A DNA stretch of 64,000 bases, from contig ARYC01002108.1 in the NCBI GenBank assembly GCA_000711775.1, positions 43,643-107,642 on the forward strand, in the 5' to 3' direction. The notes under the pieces are model-generated. The model was not told where the DNA came from and did no database searches. It saw nothing but the letters and a program-made list of their open reading frames with translations. Below are positions 47,746 through 62,700 of the stretch, piece after piece. The DNA comes from Oxytricha trifallax. Taxonomy: Eukaryota; Ciliophora; Spirotrichea; Sporadotrichida; Oxytrichidae. How positions within the stretch are numbered: the first letter of the stretch is position 1; each line of letters opens with the position of its first letter. Position numbers and translations under genes: made by a program.

Positions 47746-50700
47746 TTCCCTTAAATAGAAAAGTTTTCCCGATGCGGGTGTTTATTTTCAGAAGTTACTG
47801 ATGAATTTGGGATTCGCAAAAGTTCTCATATGACTTTAGTTCATACTAAATTTAAATATCTCTAAATCTATTGACATTCGGCACTTACAAAGTTTTTAAG
47901 CATCTAGTTTTGAATGGCACGCCATGAATTCCCTTGAATTGAAAAGTCTTTCCGATGCGGGTCTTCATTTTCAGAAGTTACTGATGAATTTGGGATTCGC
48001 AAATAGTTCTCATATGACTTTAGTTCATACTAAATTTAAATATCTCTAAATCTATTGACATTCGGCACTTACAAAGTTTTTAAGCATCTAGTTTTGAATG
48101 GCACGCCATGAATTCCCTTAAATTGAAAAGTCTTTCCGATGCGGGTCTTAATTTTCAGAAGTTACTGATGAATTTGGGATTCGCAAAAGTTCTCATATGA
48201 CTTTAGTTCATACTAAATTTAAATATCTCTAAATCTATTGACATTCGGTACTTACAAAGTTTTTGAGCATCTAGTTATGAATGGCACGCCATGAATTCCC
48301 TTAAATTGAAAAGTTTTTCCGATTCGGTTCTTTATTTTCAGAAGTTACTGATGAATTTGTGATTCGCAAAAAGTTCTCATATGACTTTAGTTCATACTAA
48401 ATTTAAATATCTCTAAATCTATTGACATTCGGCACTTACAAAGTTTTTAAGCATCTAGTTTTGAATGGCACGCCATGAATTCCCTTGAATTGAAAAGTCT
48501 TTCCGATGCGGGTCTTCATTTTCAGAAGTTACTGATGAATTTGGGATTCGCAAAAGTTCTCATATGACTTTAGTTCATACTAAATTTAAATATCTCTAAA
48601 TCTATTGACATTCGGTACTTACAAAGTTTTTAAGCATCTAGTTATGAATGGCACGCCATGAATTCCCTTAAATTGAAAAGTCTTTCCGATGCGGGTCTTT
48701 ATTTTCAGAAGTTACTGATGAATTTGGGATTCGCAAAAGTTCTCATATGACTTTAGTTCATACTAAATTTAAATATCTCTAAATCTATTGACATTCGGCA
48801 CTTACAAAGTTTGAGCATCTAGTTATGAATGGCACGCCATGAATTCCCTTAAATTGAAAAGTATTTCCGATTCGGGTCTTTATTTTCAGATGTTACTGAT
48901 GAATTTGTGATTCGCAATAGTTCTCATATGACTTTAGTTCATACTAAATTTAAATATCTCTAAATCTATTGACATTCGGCACTTACAAAGTTTTTAAGCA
49001 TCTAGTTATGAATGGCACGCCATGAATTCCCTTGAATTGAAAAGTTTTTCAGATGCGGGTCTTTATTTTCAGAAGTTACTGATGAATTTGTGATTCGCAA
49101 TAGTTCTCATATGACTTTAGTTCATACTAAATTTAAATATCTCTAAATCTATTGACATTCGGCACTTACAAAGTTTTTAAGCATCTAGTTATGAATGGCA
49201 CGCCATGAATTCCCTTAAATTGAAAAGTTTTTCCGATGCGGGTCTTTATTTTCAGAAGTTACTGATGAATTTGTGATTCGCAATAGTTCTCATATGACTT
49301 TAGTTCATACTAAATTTAAATATCTCTAAATCTATTGACATTCGGCACTTACAAAGTTTTTAAGCATCTAGTTTTGAATGGCACGCCATGAATTCCCTTG
49401 AATTGAAAAGTCTTTCCGATGCGGGTCTTCATTTTCAGAAGTTACTGATGAATTTGGGATTCGCAAAAGTTCTCATATGACTTTAGTTCATACTAAATTT
49501 AAATATCTCTAAATCTATTGACATTCGGCACTTACAAAGTTTTTAAGCATCTAGTTATGAATGGCACGCCATGAATTCCCTTGAATTGAAAAGTTTTTCA
49601 GATGCGGGTCTTTATTTTCAGAAGTTACTGATGAATTTGTGATTCGCAATATTTCTCATATGACTTTAGTTCATACTAAATTTAAATATCTCTAAATCTA
49701 TTGACATTCGGCACTTACAAAGTTTCTTTAGCATCTAGATTATGAATGGCACGCCATGAATTCCCTTAAATTGAAAAGTTTTTCCGATGCGGGTCTTTAT
49801 TTTCAGAAGTTACTGATGAATTTGTGATTCGCAATAGTTCTCATATGACTTTAGTTCATACTAAATTTAAATATCTCTAAATCTATTGACATTCGGCACT
49901 TACAAAGTTTTTAAGCATCTAGTTATGAATGGCACGCCATGAATTCCCTTAAATTGAAAAGTCTTTCCGATGCGGGTCTTAATTTTCAGAAGTTACTGAT
50001 GAATTTGGGATTCGCAAAAGTTCTCATATGACTTTAGTTCATACTAAATTTAAATATCTCTAAATCTATTGACATTCGGCACTTACAAAGTTTTTAAGCA
50101 TCTAGTTATGAATGGCACGCCATGAATTCCCTTGAATTGAAAAGTTTTTCCGATGCGGGTCTTTATTTTCAGAAGTTACTGATGAATTTGGGATTCGCAA
50201 AAGTTCTCATATGACTTTAGTTCATACTAAATTTAAATATCTCTAAATCTATTGACATTCGGCACTTACAAAGTTTTTGAGCATCTAGTTATGAATGGCA
50301 CGCCATGAATTCCCTTGAATTGAAAAGTCTTTCCGATGCGGGTCTTCATTTTCAGAAGTTACTGATGAATTTGGGATTCGCAAAAGTTCTCATATGACTT
50401 TAGTTCATACTAAATTTAAATATCTCTAAATCTATTGACATTCGGCACTTACAAAGTTTGAGCATCTAGTTATGAATGGCACGCCATGAATTCCCTTAAA
50501 TTGAAAAGTATTTCCGATTCGGGTCTTTATTTTCAGATGTTACTGATGAATTTGTGATTCGCAATAGTTCTCATATGACTTTAGTTCATACTAAATTAAA
50601 ATATCTCTAAATCTATTGACATTCGGCACTTACAAAGTTTTTGAGCATCTAGTTATGAATGGCACGCCATGAATTCCCTTGAATTGAAAAGTTCTTCCGA

Positions 50701-53700
50701 TGCGGGTCTTCATTTTCAGAAGTTACTGATGAATTTGGGATTCGCAAAAGTTCTCATATGACTTTAGTTCATACTAAATTTAAATATCTCTAAATCTATT
50801 GACATTCGGCACTTACAAAGTTTTTGAGCATCTAGTTATGAATGGCACGCCATGAATTCCCTTAAATTGAAAAGTTTTTCCGATTCGGGTCTTTATTTTC
50901 AGAAGTTACTGATGAATTTGTGATTCGCAATAGTTCTCATATGACTTTAGTTCATACTAAATTTAAATATCTCTAAATCTATTGACATTCGGTACTTACA
51001 AAGTTTTTGAGCATCTAGTTATGAATGGCACGCCATGAATTCCCTTAAATTGAAAAGTTTTTCCGATTCGGTTCTTTATTTTCAGAAGTTACTGATGAAT
51101 TTGTGATTCGCAATAGTTCTCATATGACTTTAGTTCATACTAAATTTAAATATCTCTAAATCTATTGACATTCGGCACTTACAAAGTTTTTAAGCATCTA
51201 GTTTTGAATGGCACGCCATGAATTCCCTTGAATTGAAAAGTCTTTCCGATGCGGGTCTTTATTTTCAGAAGTTACTGATGAATTTGGGATTCGCAAAAGT
51301 TCTCATATGACTTTAGTTCATACTAAATTTAAATATCTCTAAATCTATTGACATTCGGCACTTACAAAGTTTTTGAGCATCTAGTTATGAATGGCACGCC
51401 ATGAATTCCCTTAAATTGAAAAGTATTTCCGATTCGGGTCTTTATTTTCAGAAGTTACTGATGAATTTGTGATTCGCAATAGTTCTCATATGACTTTAGT
51501 TCATACTAAATTTAAATATCTCTAAATCTATTGACATTCGGCACTTACAAAGTTTTTAAGCATCTAGTTATGAATGGCACGCCATGAATTCCCTTGAATT
51601 GAAAAGTTTTTCAGATGCGGGTCTTTATTTTCAGAAGTTACTGATGAATTTGTGATTCGCAATATTTCTCATATGACTTTAGTTCATACTAAATTTAAAT
51701 ATCTCTAAATCTATTGACATTCGGCACTTACAAAGTTTTTGAGCATCTAGTTATGAATGGCACGCCATGAATTCCCTTGAATTGAAAAGTTTTTTCCGAT
51801 GCGGGTCTTCATTTTCAGAAGTTACTGATGAATTTGGGATTCGCAAAAGTTCTCATATGACTTTAGTTCATACTAAATTTAAATATCTCTAAATCTATTG
51901 ACATTCGGCACTTACAAAGTTTTTAAGCATCTAGTTTTGAATGGCACGCCATGAATTCCCTTGAATTGAAAAGTCTTTCCGATGCGGGTCTTCATTTTCA
52001 GAAGTTACTGATGAATTTGGGATTCGCAAAAGTTCTCATATGACTTTAGTTCATACTAAATTTAAATATCTCTAAATCTATTGACATTCGGCACTTACAA
52101 AGTTTGAGCATCTAGTTATGAATGGCACGCCATGAATTCCCTTAAATTGAAAAGTACTTCCGATGCGGGTCTTCATTTTCAGAAGTTACTGATGAATTTG
52201 GGATTCGCAAAAGTTCTCATATGACTTTAGTTCATACTAAATTTAAATATCTCTAAATCTATTGACATTCGGCACTTACAAAGTTTTTAAGCATCTAGTT
52301 TTGAATGCACGCCATGAATTCCCCTAAATTGAAAAGTCTTCCCGATGCGGGTCTTCATTTTCAGAAGTTACTGATGAATTTGGGATTCGCAAAAGTTCTC
52401 ATATGACTTTAGTTCATACTAAATTTAAATATCTCTAAATCTATTGACATTCGGCACTTACAAAGTTTTTAAGCATCTAGTTATGAATGGCACGCCATGA
52501 ATTCCCTTAAATTGAAAAGTCTTTCCGATGCGGGTCTTCATTTTCAGAAGTTACTGATGAATTTGGGATTCGCAAAAGTTCTCATATGACTTTAGTTCAT
52601 ACTAAATTTAAATATCTCTAAATCTATTGACATTCGGCACTTACAAAGTTTTTAAGCATCTAGTTTTGAATGGCACGCCATGAATTCCCTTGAATTGAAA
52701 AGTCTTTCCGATGCGGGTCTTCATTTTCAGAAGTTACTGATGAATTTGGGATTCGCAAAAGTTCTCATATGACTTTAGTTCATACTAAATTTAAATATCT
52801 CTAAATCTATTGACATTCGGCACATACAAAGTTTTTAAGCATCTACTTTTGAATGGCACGCCATGAATTCCCTTAAATTGAAAAGTCTTTCCGATGCGGG
52901 TCTTCATTTTCAGAAGTTACTGATGAATTTGGGATTCGCAAAAGTTCTCATATGACTTTAGTTCATACTAAATTTAAATATCTCTAAATCTATTGACATT
53001 CGGCACTTACAAAGTTTTTGAGCATCTAGTTATGAATGCACGCCATGAATTCCCCTAAATTGAAAAGTTTTCCCGATGCGGGTCTTCATTTTCAGAAGTT
53101 ACTGATGAATTTGGGATTCGCAAAAGTTCTCATATGACTTTAGTTCATACTAAATTTAAATATCTCTAAATCTATTGACATTCGGCACTTACAAAGTTTT
53201 TAAGCATCTAGTTATGAATGGCACGCCATGAATTCCCTTAAATTGAAAAGTCTTTCCGATGCGGGTCTTCATTTTCAGAAGTTACTGATGAATTTGGGAT
53301 TCGCAAAAGTTCTCATATGACTTTAGTTCATACTAAATTTAAATATCTCTAAATCTATTGACATTCGGCACTTACAAAGTTTTTAAGCATCTAGTTATGA
53401 ATGGCACGCCATGAATTCCCTTGAATTGAAAAGTCCTTCCGATGCGGGTCTTCATTTTCAGAAGTTACTGATGAATTTGGGATTCGCAAAAGTTCTCATA
53501 TGACTTTAGTTCATACTAAATTTAAATATCTCTAAATCTATTGACATTCGGCACTTACAAAGTTTTTAAGCATCTAGTTATGAATGGCACGCCATGAATT
53601 CCCTTAAATTGAAAAGTCTTTCCGATGCGGGTCTTAATTTTCAGAAGTTACTGATGAATTTGGGATTCGCAAAAGTTCTCATATGACTTTAGTTCATACT

Positions 53701-56700
53701 AAATTTAAATATCTCTAAATCTATTGACATTCGGCACTTACAAAGTTTTTAAGCATCTAGTTATGAATGGCACGCCATGAATTCCCTTGAATTGAAAAGT
53801 CCTTCCGATGCGGGTCTTCATTTTCAGAAGTTACTGATGAATTTGGGATTCGCAAAAGTTCTCATATGACTTTAGTTCATACTAAATTTAAATATCTCTA
53901 AATCTATTGACATTCGGCACTTACAAAGTTTGAGCATCTAGTTATGAATGGCACGCCATGAATTCCCTTAAATTGAAAAGTACTTCCGATGCGGGTCTTC
54001 ATTTTCAGAAGTTACTGATGAATTTGGGATTCGCAAAAGTTCTCATATGACTTTAGTTCATACTAAATTTAAATATCTCTAAATCTATTGACATTCGGCA
54101 CTTACAAAGTTTTTAAGCATCTAGTTTTGAATGGCACGCCATGAATTCCCTTGAATTGAAAAGTCTTTCCGATGCGGGTCTTCATTTTCAGAAGTTACTG
54201 ATGAATTTGGGATTCGCAAAAGTTCTCATATGACTTTAGTTCATACTAAATTTAAATATCTCTAAATCTATTGACATTCGGCATTTACAAAGTTTTTGAG
54301 CATCTAGTTTTGAATGCACGCCATGAATTCCCCTAAATTGAAAAGTTTTCCCGATGCGGGTCTTCATTTTCAGAAGTTACTGATGAATTTGGGATTCGCA
54401 AAAGTTCTCATATGACTTTAGTTCATACTAAATTTAAATATCTCTAAATCTATTGACATTCGGCACTTACAAAGTTTTTAAGCATCTAGTTTTGAATGGC
54501 ACGCCATGAATTCCCTTGAATTGAAAAGTCTTTCCGATGCGGGTCTTCATTTTCAGAAGTTACTGATGAATTTGGGATTCGCAAAAGTTCTCATATGACT
54601 TTAGTTCATACTAAATTTAAATATCTCTAAATCTATTGACATTCGGCACTTACAAAGTTTTTAAGCATCTAGTTTTGAATGGCACGCCATGAATTCCCTT
54701 GAATTGAAAAGTCTTTCCGATGCGGGTCTTCATTTTCAGAAGTTACTGATGAATTTGGGATTCGCAAAAGTTCTCATATGACTTTAGTTCATACTAAATT
54801 TAAATATCTCTAAATCTATTGACATTCGGCACTTACAAAGTTTTTGAGCATCTAGTTATGAATGGCACGCCATGAATTCCCTTGAATTGAAAAGTTCTTC
54901 CGATGCGGGTCTTCATTTTCAGAAGTTACTGATGAATTTGGGATTCGCAAAAGTTCTCATATGACTTTAGTTCATACTAAATTTAAATATCTCTAAATCT
55001 ATTGACATTCGGCACTTACAAAGTTTTTGAGCATCTAGTTATGAATGGCACGCCATGAATTCCCTTAAATTGAAAAGTTTTTCCGATGCGGGTCTTCATT
55101 TTCAGAAGTTACTGATGAATTTGGGATTCGCAAAAGTTCTCATATGACTTTAGTTCATACTAAATTTAAATATCTCTAAATCTATTGACATTCGGCACTT
55201 ACAAAGTTTTTAAGCATCTAGTTATGAATGGCACGCCATGAATTCCCTTAAATTGAAAAGTCTTTCCGATGCGGGTCTTAATTTTCAGAAGTTACTGATG
55301 AATTTGGGATTCGCAAAAGTTCTCATATGACTTTAGTTCATACTAAATTTAAATATCTCTAAATCTATTGACATTCGGCACTTACAAAGTTTGAGCATCT
55401 AGTTATGAATGGCACGCCATGAATTCCCTTAAATTGAAAAGTATTTCCGATTCGGGTCTTTATTTTCAGATGTTACTGATGAATTTGTGATTCGCAATAG
55501 TTCTCATATGACTTTAGTTCATACTAAATTTAAATATCTCTAAATCTATGACATTCGGCACTTACAAAGTTTTTAAGCATCTAGTTATGAATGGCACGCC
55601 ATGAATTCCCTTAAATTGAAAAGTCCTTCCGATGCGGGTCTTAATTTTCAGAAGTTACTGATGAATTTGGGATTCGCAAAAGTTCTCATATGACTTTAGT
55701 TCATACTAAATTTAAATATCTCTAAATCTATTGACATTCGGTACTTACAAAGTTTTTAAGCATCTAGTTATGTATGGCACGCCATGAATTCCCTTAAATT
55801 GAAAAGTCTTTCCTATGCGGGTCTTAATTTTCAGAAGTTACTGATGAATTTGGGATTCGCAAAAGTTCTCATATGACTTTAGTTCATACTAAATTTAAAT
55901 ATCTCTAAATCTATTGACATTCGGTACTTACAAAGTTTTTAAGCATCTAGTTATGTATGGCACGCCATGAATTCCCTTAAATTGAAAAGTCTTTCCTATG
56001 CGGGTCTTAATTTTCAGAAGTTACTGATGAATTTGGGATTCGCAAAAGTTCTCATATGACTTTAGTTCATACTAAATTTAAATATCTCTAAATCTATTGA
56101 CATTCGGCACCCACAAAGTTTTTAAGCATCTAGTTATGAATGGCACGCCATGAATTCCCTTAAATTGAAAAGTTTTCCGATGCGGGTCTTCATTTTCAGA
56201 AGTTACTGATGAATTTGGGATTCGCAAAAGTTCTCATATGACTTTAGTTCATACTAAATTTAAATATCTCTAAATCTATTGACATTCGGCACTTACAAAG
56301 TTTTTAAGCATCTAGTTATGAATGGCACGCCATGAATTCCCTTAAATTGAAAAGTCTTTCCGATGCGGGTCTTAATTTTCAGAAGTTACTGATGAATTTG
56401 GGATTCGCAAAAGTTCTCATATGACTTTAGTTCATACTAAATTTAAATATCTCTAAATCTATTGACATTCGGCACTTACAAAGTTTTTAAGCATCTAGTT
56501 ATGAATGGCACGCCATGAATTCCCTTGAATTGAAAAGTCCTTCCGATGCGGGTCTTCATTTTCAGAAGTTACTGATGAATTTGGGATTCGCAAAAGTTCT
56601 CATATGACTTTAGTTCATACTAAATTTAAATATCTCTAAATCTATTGACATTCGGCACTTACAAAGTTTGAGCATCTAGTTATGAATGGCACGCCATGAA

Positions 56701-59700
56701 TTCCCTTAAATTGAAAAGTACTTCCGATGCGGGTCTTCATTTTCAGAAGTTACTGATGAATTTGGGATTCGCAAAAGTTCTCATATGACTTTAGTTCATA
56801 CTAAATTTAAATATCTCTAAATCTATTGACATTCGGTACTTACAAAGTTTTTAAGCATCTAGTTATGAATGGCACGCCATGAATTCCCTTAAATTGAAAA
56901 GTCTTTCCGATGCGGGTCTTAATTTTCAGAAGTTACTGATGAATTTGGGATTCGCAAAAGTTCTCATATGACTTTAGTTCATACTAAATTTAAATATCTC
57001 TAAATCTATTGACATTCGGCACTTACAAAGTTTTTAAGCATCTAGTTATGAATGGCACGCCATGAATTCCCTTGAATTGAAAAGTCTTTCAGATGCGGGT
57101 CTTCATTTTCAGAAGTTACTGATGAATTTGGGATTCGCAAAAGTTCGCATATGACTTTAGTTCATACTAAATTTAAATATCTCTAAATCTATTGACATTC
57201 GGCACTTACAAAGTTTTTAAGCATCTAGTTATGAATGGCACGCCATGAATTCCCTTAAATTGAAAAGTCTTTCCGATGCGGGTCTTCATTTTCAGAAGTT
57301 ACTGATGAATTTGGGATTCGCAAAAGTTCTCATATGACTTTAGTTCATACTAAATTTAAATATCTCTAAATCTATTGACATTCGGCACTTACAAAGTTTT
57401 TGAGCATCTAGTTATGAATGCACGCCATGAATTCCCCTAAATTGAAAAGTTTTCCCGATGCGGGTCTTCATTTTCAGAAGTTACTGATGAATTTGGGATT
57501 CGCAATAGTTCTCATATGACTTTAGTTCATACTAAATTTAAATATCTCTAAATCTATTGACATTCGGCACTTACAAAGTTTTTAAGCATCTAGTTATGAA
57601 TGGCACGCCATGAATTCCCTTGAATTGAAAAGTCTTTCAGATGCGGGTCTTCATTTTCAGAAGTTACTGATGAATTTGGGATTCGCAAAAGTCCTCATAT
57701 GACTTTAGTTCATACTAAATTTAAATATCTCTAAATCTATTGACATTCGGCACTTAAAAAGTTTTTAAGCATCTAGTTATGAATGGCACGCCATGAATTC
57801 CCTTGAATTGAAAAGTCTTTCAGATGCGGGTCTTCATTTTCAGAAGTTACTGATGAATTTGGGATTCGCAAAAGTTCTCATATGACTTTAGTTCATACTA
57901 AATTTAAATATCTCTAAATCTATTGACATTCGGCACTTACAAAGTTTTTGAGCATCTAGTTATGAATGGCACGCCATGAATTCCCTTAAATTGAAAAGTT
58001 CTTCCGATGCGGGTCTTCATTTTCAGAAGTTACTGATGAATTTGGGATTCGCAAAAGTTCTCATATGACTTTAGTTCATACTAAATTTAAATATCTCTAA
58101 ATCTATTGACATTCGGCACTTACAAAGTTTTTAAGCATCTAGTTTTGAATGGCACGCCATGAATTCCCTTGAATTGAAAAGTCTTTCCGATGCGGGTCTT
58201 CATTTTCAGAAGTTACTGATGAATTTGGGATTCGCAAAAGTTCTCATATGACTTTAGTTCAATACTAAATTTAAATATCTCTAAATCTATTGACATTCGG
58301 CACTTACAAAGTTTTTAAGCATCTAGTTTTGAATGGCACGCCATGAATTCCCTTGAATTGAAAAGTCTTTCCGATGCGGGTCTTCATTTTCAGAAGTTAC
58401 TGATGAATTTGGGATTCGCAAAAGTTCTCATATGACTTTAGTTCATACTAAATTTAAATATCTCTAAATCTATTGACATTCGGCACTTACAAAGTTTGAG
58501 CATCTAGTTATGAATGGCACGCCATGAATTCCCTTAAATTGAAAAGTACTTCCGATGCGGGTCTTCATTTTCAGAAGTTACTGATGAATTTGGGATTCGC
58601 AAAAGTTCTCATATGACTTTAGTTCATACTAAATTTAAATATCTCTAAATCTATTGACATTCGGCACTTACAAAGTTTTTAAGCATCTAGTTATGAATGG
58701 CACGCCATGAATTCCCTTGAATTGAAAAGTCCTTCCGATGCGGGTCTTCATTTTCAGAAGTTACTGATGAATTTGGGATTCGCAAAAGTTCTCATATGAC
58801 TTTAGTTCATACTAAATTTAAATATCTCTAAATCTATTGACATTCGGCACCCACAAAGTTTTTAAGCATCTAGTTATGAATGGCACGCCATGAATTCCCT
58901 TAAATTGAAAAGTTTTCCGATGCGGGTCTTCATTTTCAGAAGTTACTGATGAATTTGGGATTCGCAAAAGTTCTCATATGACTTTAGTTCATACTAAATT
59001 TAAATATCTCTAAATCTATTGACATTCGGCACTTACAAAGTTTGAGCATCTAGTTATGAATGCACGCCATGAATTCCCCTAAATTGAAAAGTATTCCCGA
59101 TGCGGGTCTTCATTTTCAGAAGTTACTGATGAATTTGGGATTCGCAAAAGTTCTCATATGACTTTAGTTCATACTAAATTTAAATATCTCTAAATCTATT
59201 GACATTCGGCACTTACAAAGTTTGAGCATCTAGTTATGAATGGCACGCCATGAATTCCCTTAAATTGAAAAGTATTTCCGATTCGGGTCTTTATTTTCAG
59301 ATGTTACTGATGAATTTGTGATTCGCAATAGTTCTCATATGACTTTAGTTCATACTAAATTTAAATATCTCTAAATCTATTGACATTCGGCACTTACAAA
59401 GTTTTTGAGCATCTAGTTATGAATGGCACGCCATGAATTCCCTTGAATTGAAAAGTTCTTCCGATGCGGGTCTTCATTTTCAGAAGTTACTGATGAATTT
59501 GGGATTCGCAAAAGTTCTCATATGACTTTAGTTCATACTAAATTTAAATATCTCTAAATCTATTGACATTCGGCACTTACAAAGTTTGAGCATCTAGTTA
59601 TGAATGGCACGCCATGAATTCCCTTAAATTGAAAAGTACTTCCGATGCGGGTCTTCATTTTCAGAAGTTACTGATGAATTTGGGATTCGCAAAAGTTCTC

Positions 59701-62700
59701 ATATGACTTTAGTTCATACTAAATTTAAATATCTCTAAATCTATTGACATTCGGCACTTACAAAGTTTTTAAGCATCTAGTTATGAATGGCACGCCATGA
59801 ATTCCCTTAAATTGAAAAGTCTTTCCGATGCGGGTCTTCATTTTCAGAAGTTACTGATGAATTTGGGATTCGCAAAAGTTCTCATATGACTTTAGTTCAT
59901 ACTAAATTTAAATATCTCTAAATCTATTGACATTCGGCACTTACAAAGTTTAAGCATCTAGTTATGAATGGCACGCCATGAATTCCCTTAAATTGAAAAG
60001 TATTTCCGATGCGGGTCTTAATTTTCAGAAGTTACTGATGAATTTGGGATTCGCAAAAGTTCTCATATGACTTTAGTTCATACTAAATTTAAATATCTCT
60101 AAATCTATTGACATTCGGCACTTACAAAGTTTTTAAGCATCTAGTTTTGAATGGCACGCCATGAATTCCCTTGAATTGAAAAGTCTTTCCGATGCGGGTC
60201 TTCATTTTCAGAAGTTACTGATGAATTTGGGATTCGCAAAAGTTCTCATATGACTTTAGTTCATACTAAATTTAAATATCTCTAAATCTATTGACATTCG
60301 GCACTTACAAAGTTTTTAAGCATCTAGTTATGAATGGCACGCCATGAATTCCCTTAAATTGAAAAGTCTTCCCGATGCGGGTCTTAATTTTCAGAAGTTA
60401 CTGATGAATTTGGGATTCGCAAAAGTTCTCATATGACTTTAGTTCATACTAAATTTAAATATCTCTAAATCTATTGACATTCGGCACTTACAAAGTTTGA
60501 GCATCTAGTTATGAATGGCACGCCATGAATTCCCTTAAATTGAAAAGTATTTCCGATTCGGGTCTTTATTTTCAGAAGTTACTGATGAATTTGTGATTCG
60601 CAATAGTTCTCATATGACTTTAGTTCATACTAAATTTAAATATCTCTAAATCTATTGACATTCGGCACTTACAAAGTTTTTGAGCATCTAGTTATGAATG
60701 GCACGCCATGAATTCCCTTAAATTGAAAAGTTCTTCCGATGCGGGTCTTTATTTTCAGAAGTTACTGATGAATTTGGGATTCGCAAAAGTTCTCATATGA
60801 CTTTAGTTCATACTAAATTTAAATATCTCTAAATCTATTGACATTCGGCACTTACAAAGTTTTTAAGCATCTAGTTATGAATGCACGCCATGAATTCCCC
60901 TAAATTGAAAAGTCTTCCCGATGCGGGTCTTAATTTTCAGAAGTTACTGATGAATTTGGGATTCGCAAAAGTTCTCATATGACTTTAGTTCATACTAAAT
61001 TTAAATATCTCTAAATCTATTGACATTCGGCACTTACAAAGTTTAAGCATCTAGTTATGAATGGCACGCCATGAATTCCCTTAAATTGAAAAGTATTTCC
61101 GATGCGGGTCTTCATTTTCAGAAGTTACTGATGAATTTGGGATTCGCAAAAGTTCTCATATGACTTTAGTTCATACTAAATTTAAATATCTCTAATCTAT
61201 TGACATTCGGCACTTACAAAGTTTTTAAGCATCTAGTTTTGAATGCACGCCATGAATTCCCCTAAATTGAAAAGTTTTCCCGATGCGGGTCTTCATTTTC
61301 AGAAGTTACTGATGAATTTGGGATTCGCAAAAGTTCTCATATGACTTTAGTTCACAATAAATTTAAATATCTCTAAATCTATTGACATTCGGCACTTACA
61401 AAGTTTTTAAGCATCTAGTTATGAATGGCACGCCATGAATTCCCTTAAATTGAAAAGTTTTTCAGATGCGGGTCTTTATTTTCAGAAGTTACTGATGAAT
61501 TTGTGATTCGCAATAGTTCTCATATGACTTTAGTTCATACTAAATTTAAATATCTCTAAATCTATTGAAATTCGCAACTTAAAAAGTTTTTAAGCATCTA
61601 GTTATGAATGGCACGCCATGAATTCCCTTAAATTGAAAAGTTTTTCAGATGCGGGTCTTTATTTTCAGAAGTTACTGATGAATTTGTGATTCGCAATAGT
61701 TCTCATATGACTTTAGTTCATACTAAATTTAAATATCTCTAAATCTATTGACATTCGGCACTTACAAAGTTTTTAAGCATCTAGTTATGAATGGCACGCC
61801 ATGAATTCCCTTAAATTGAAAAGTCCTTCCGATGCGGGTCTTAATTTTCAGAAGTTACTGATGAATTTGGGATTCGCAAAAGTTCTCATATGACTTTAGT
61901 TCATACTAAATTTAAATATCTCTAAATCTATTGACATTCGGCACCCACAAAGTTTTTGAGCATCTAGTTATGAATGGCACGCCATGAATTCCCTTAAATT
62001 GAAAGGTTTTCTCGATGCGGGTCTTCATTTTCAGAAGTTACTGATGAATTTGGGATTCGCAAAAGTTCTCATATGACTTTAGTTCATACTAAATTTAAAT
62101 ATCTCTAAATCTATTGACATTCGGCACTTACAAAGTTTTTAAGCATCTAGTTTTGAATGGCACGCCATGAATTCCCTTAAATTGAAAAGTTTTCCCGATG
62201 CGGGTCTTTATTTTCAGAAGTTACTGATGAATTTGGGATTCGCAAAAGTTCTCATATGACTTTAGTTCACACTAAATTTAAATATCTCTAAATCTATTGA
62301 CATTCGGCACATAAAAAGTTTTTGAGCATCTAGTTATGAATGGCACGCGATGAATTCCCTTAAATTGATAAGTTTTCCCGATGCGGGTCTTTATTTTCAG
62401 AAGTTAACTGAATGATTTTGTGATCGGCCAATAGTTCTCCATATGACTTTTAGTTCATACAGTAAAAAAATAAAAAATGGCAAAAACTAAATTTTAAATA
62501 TCGTCTAAAATCTATTGACATTCGCACTTACAAAAGTTTTTAAGGCATCTAGTTATAATGGCAGCCCATGAAGTTCCCTTAAATTGAAAGTCTTTCGCGA
62601 TGCGGGTGCTTCATTTTTCAGGAATTACAGCGTGATGAATTTGGGATTCGCAAAAGTTCTCATATGACTTTAGTTCATACTAAATTTAAATATCTCTAAA

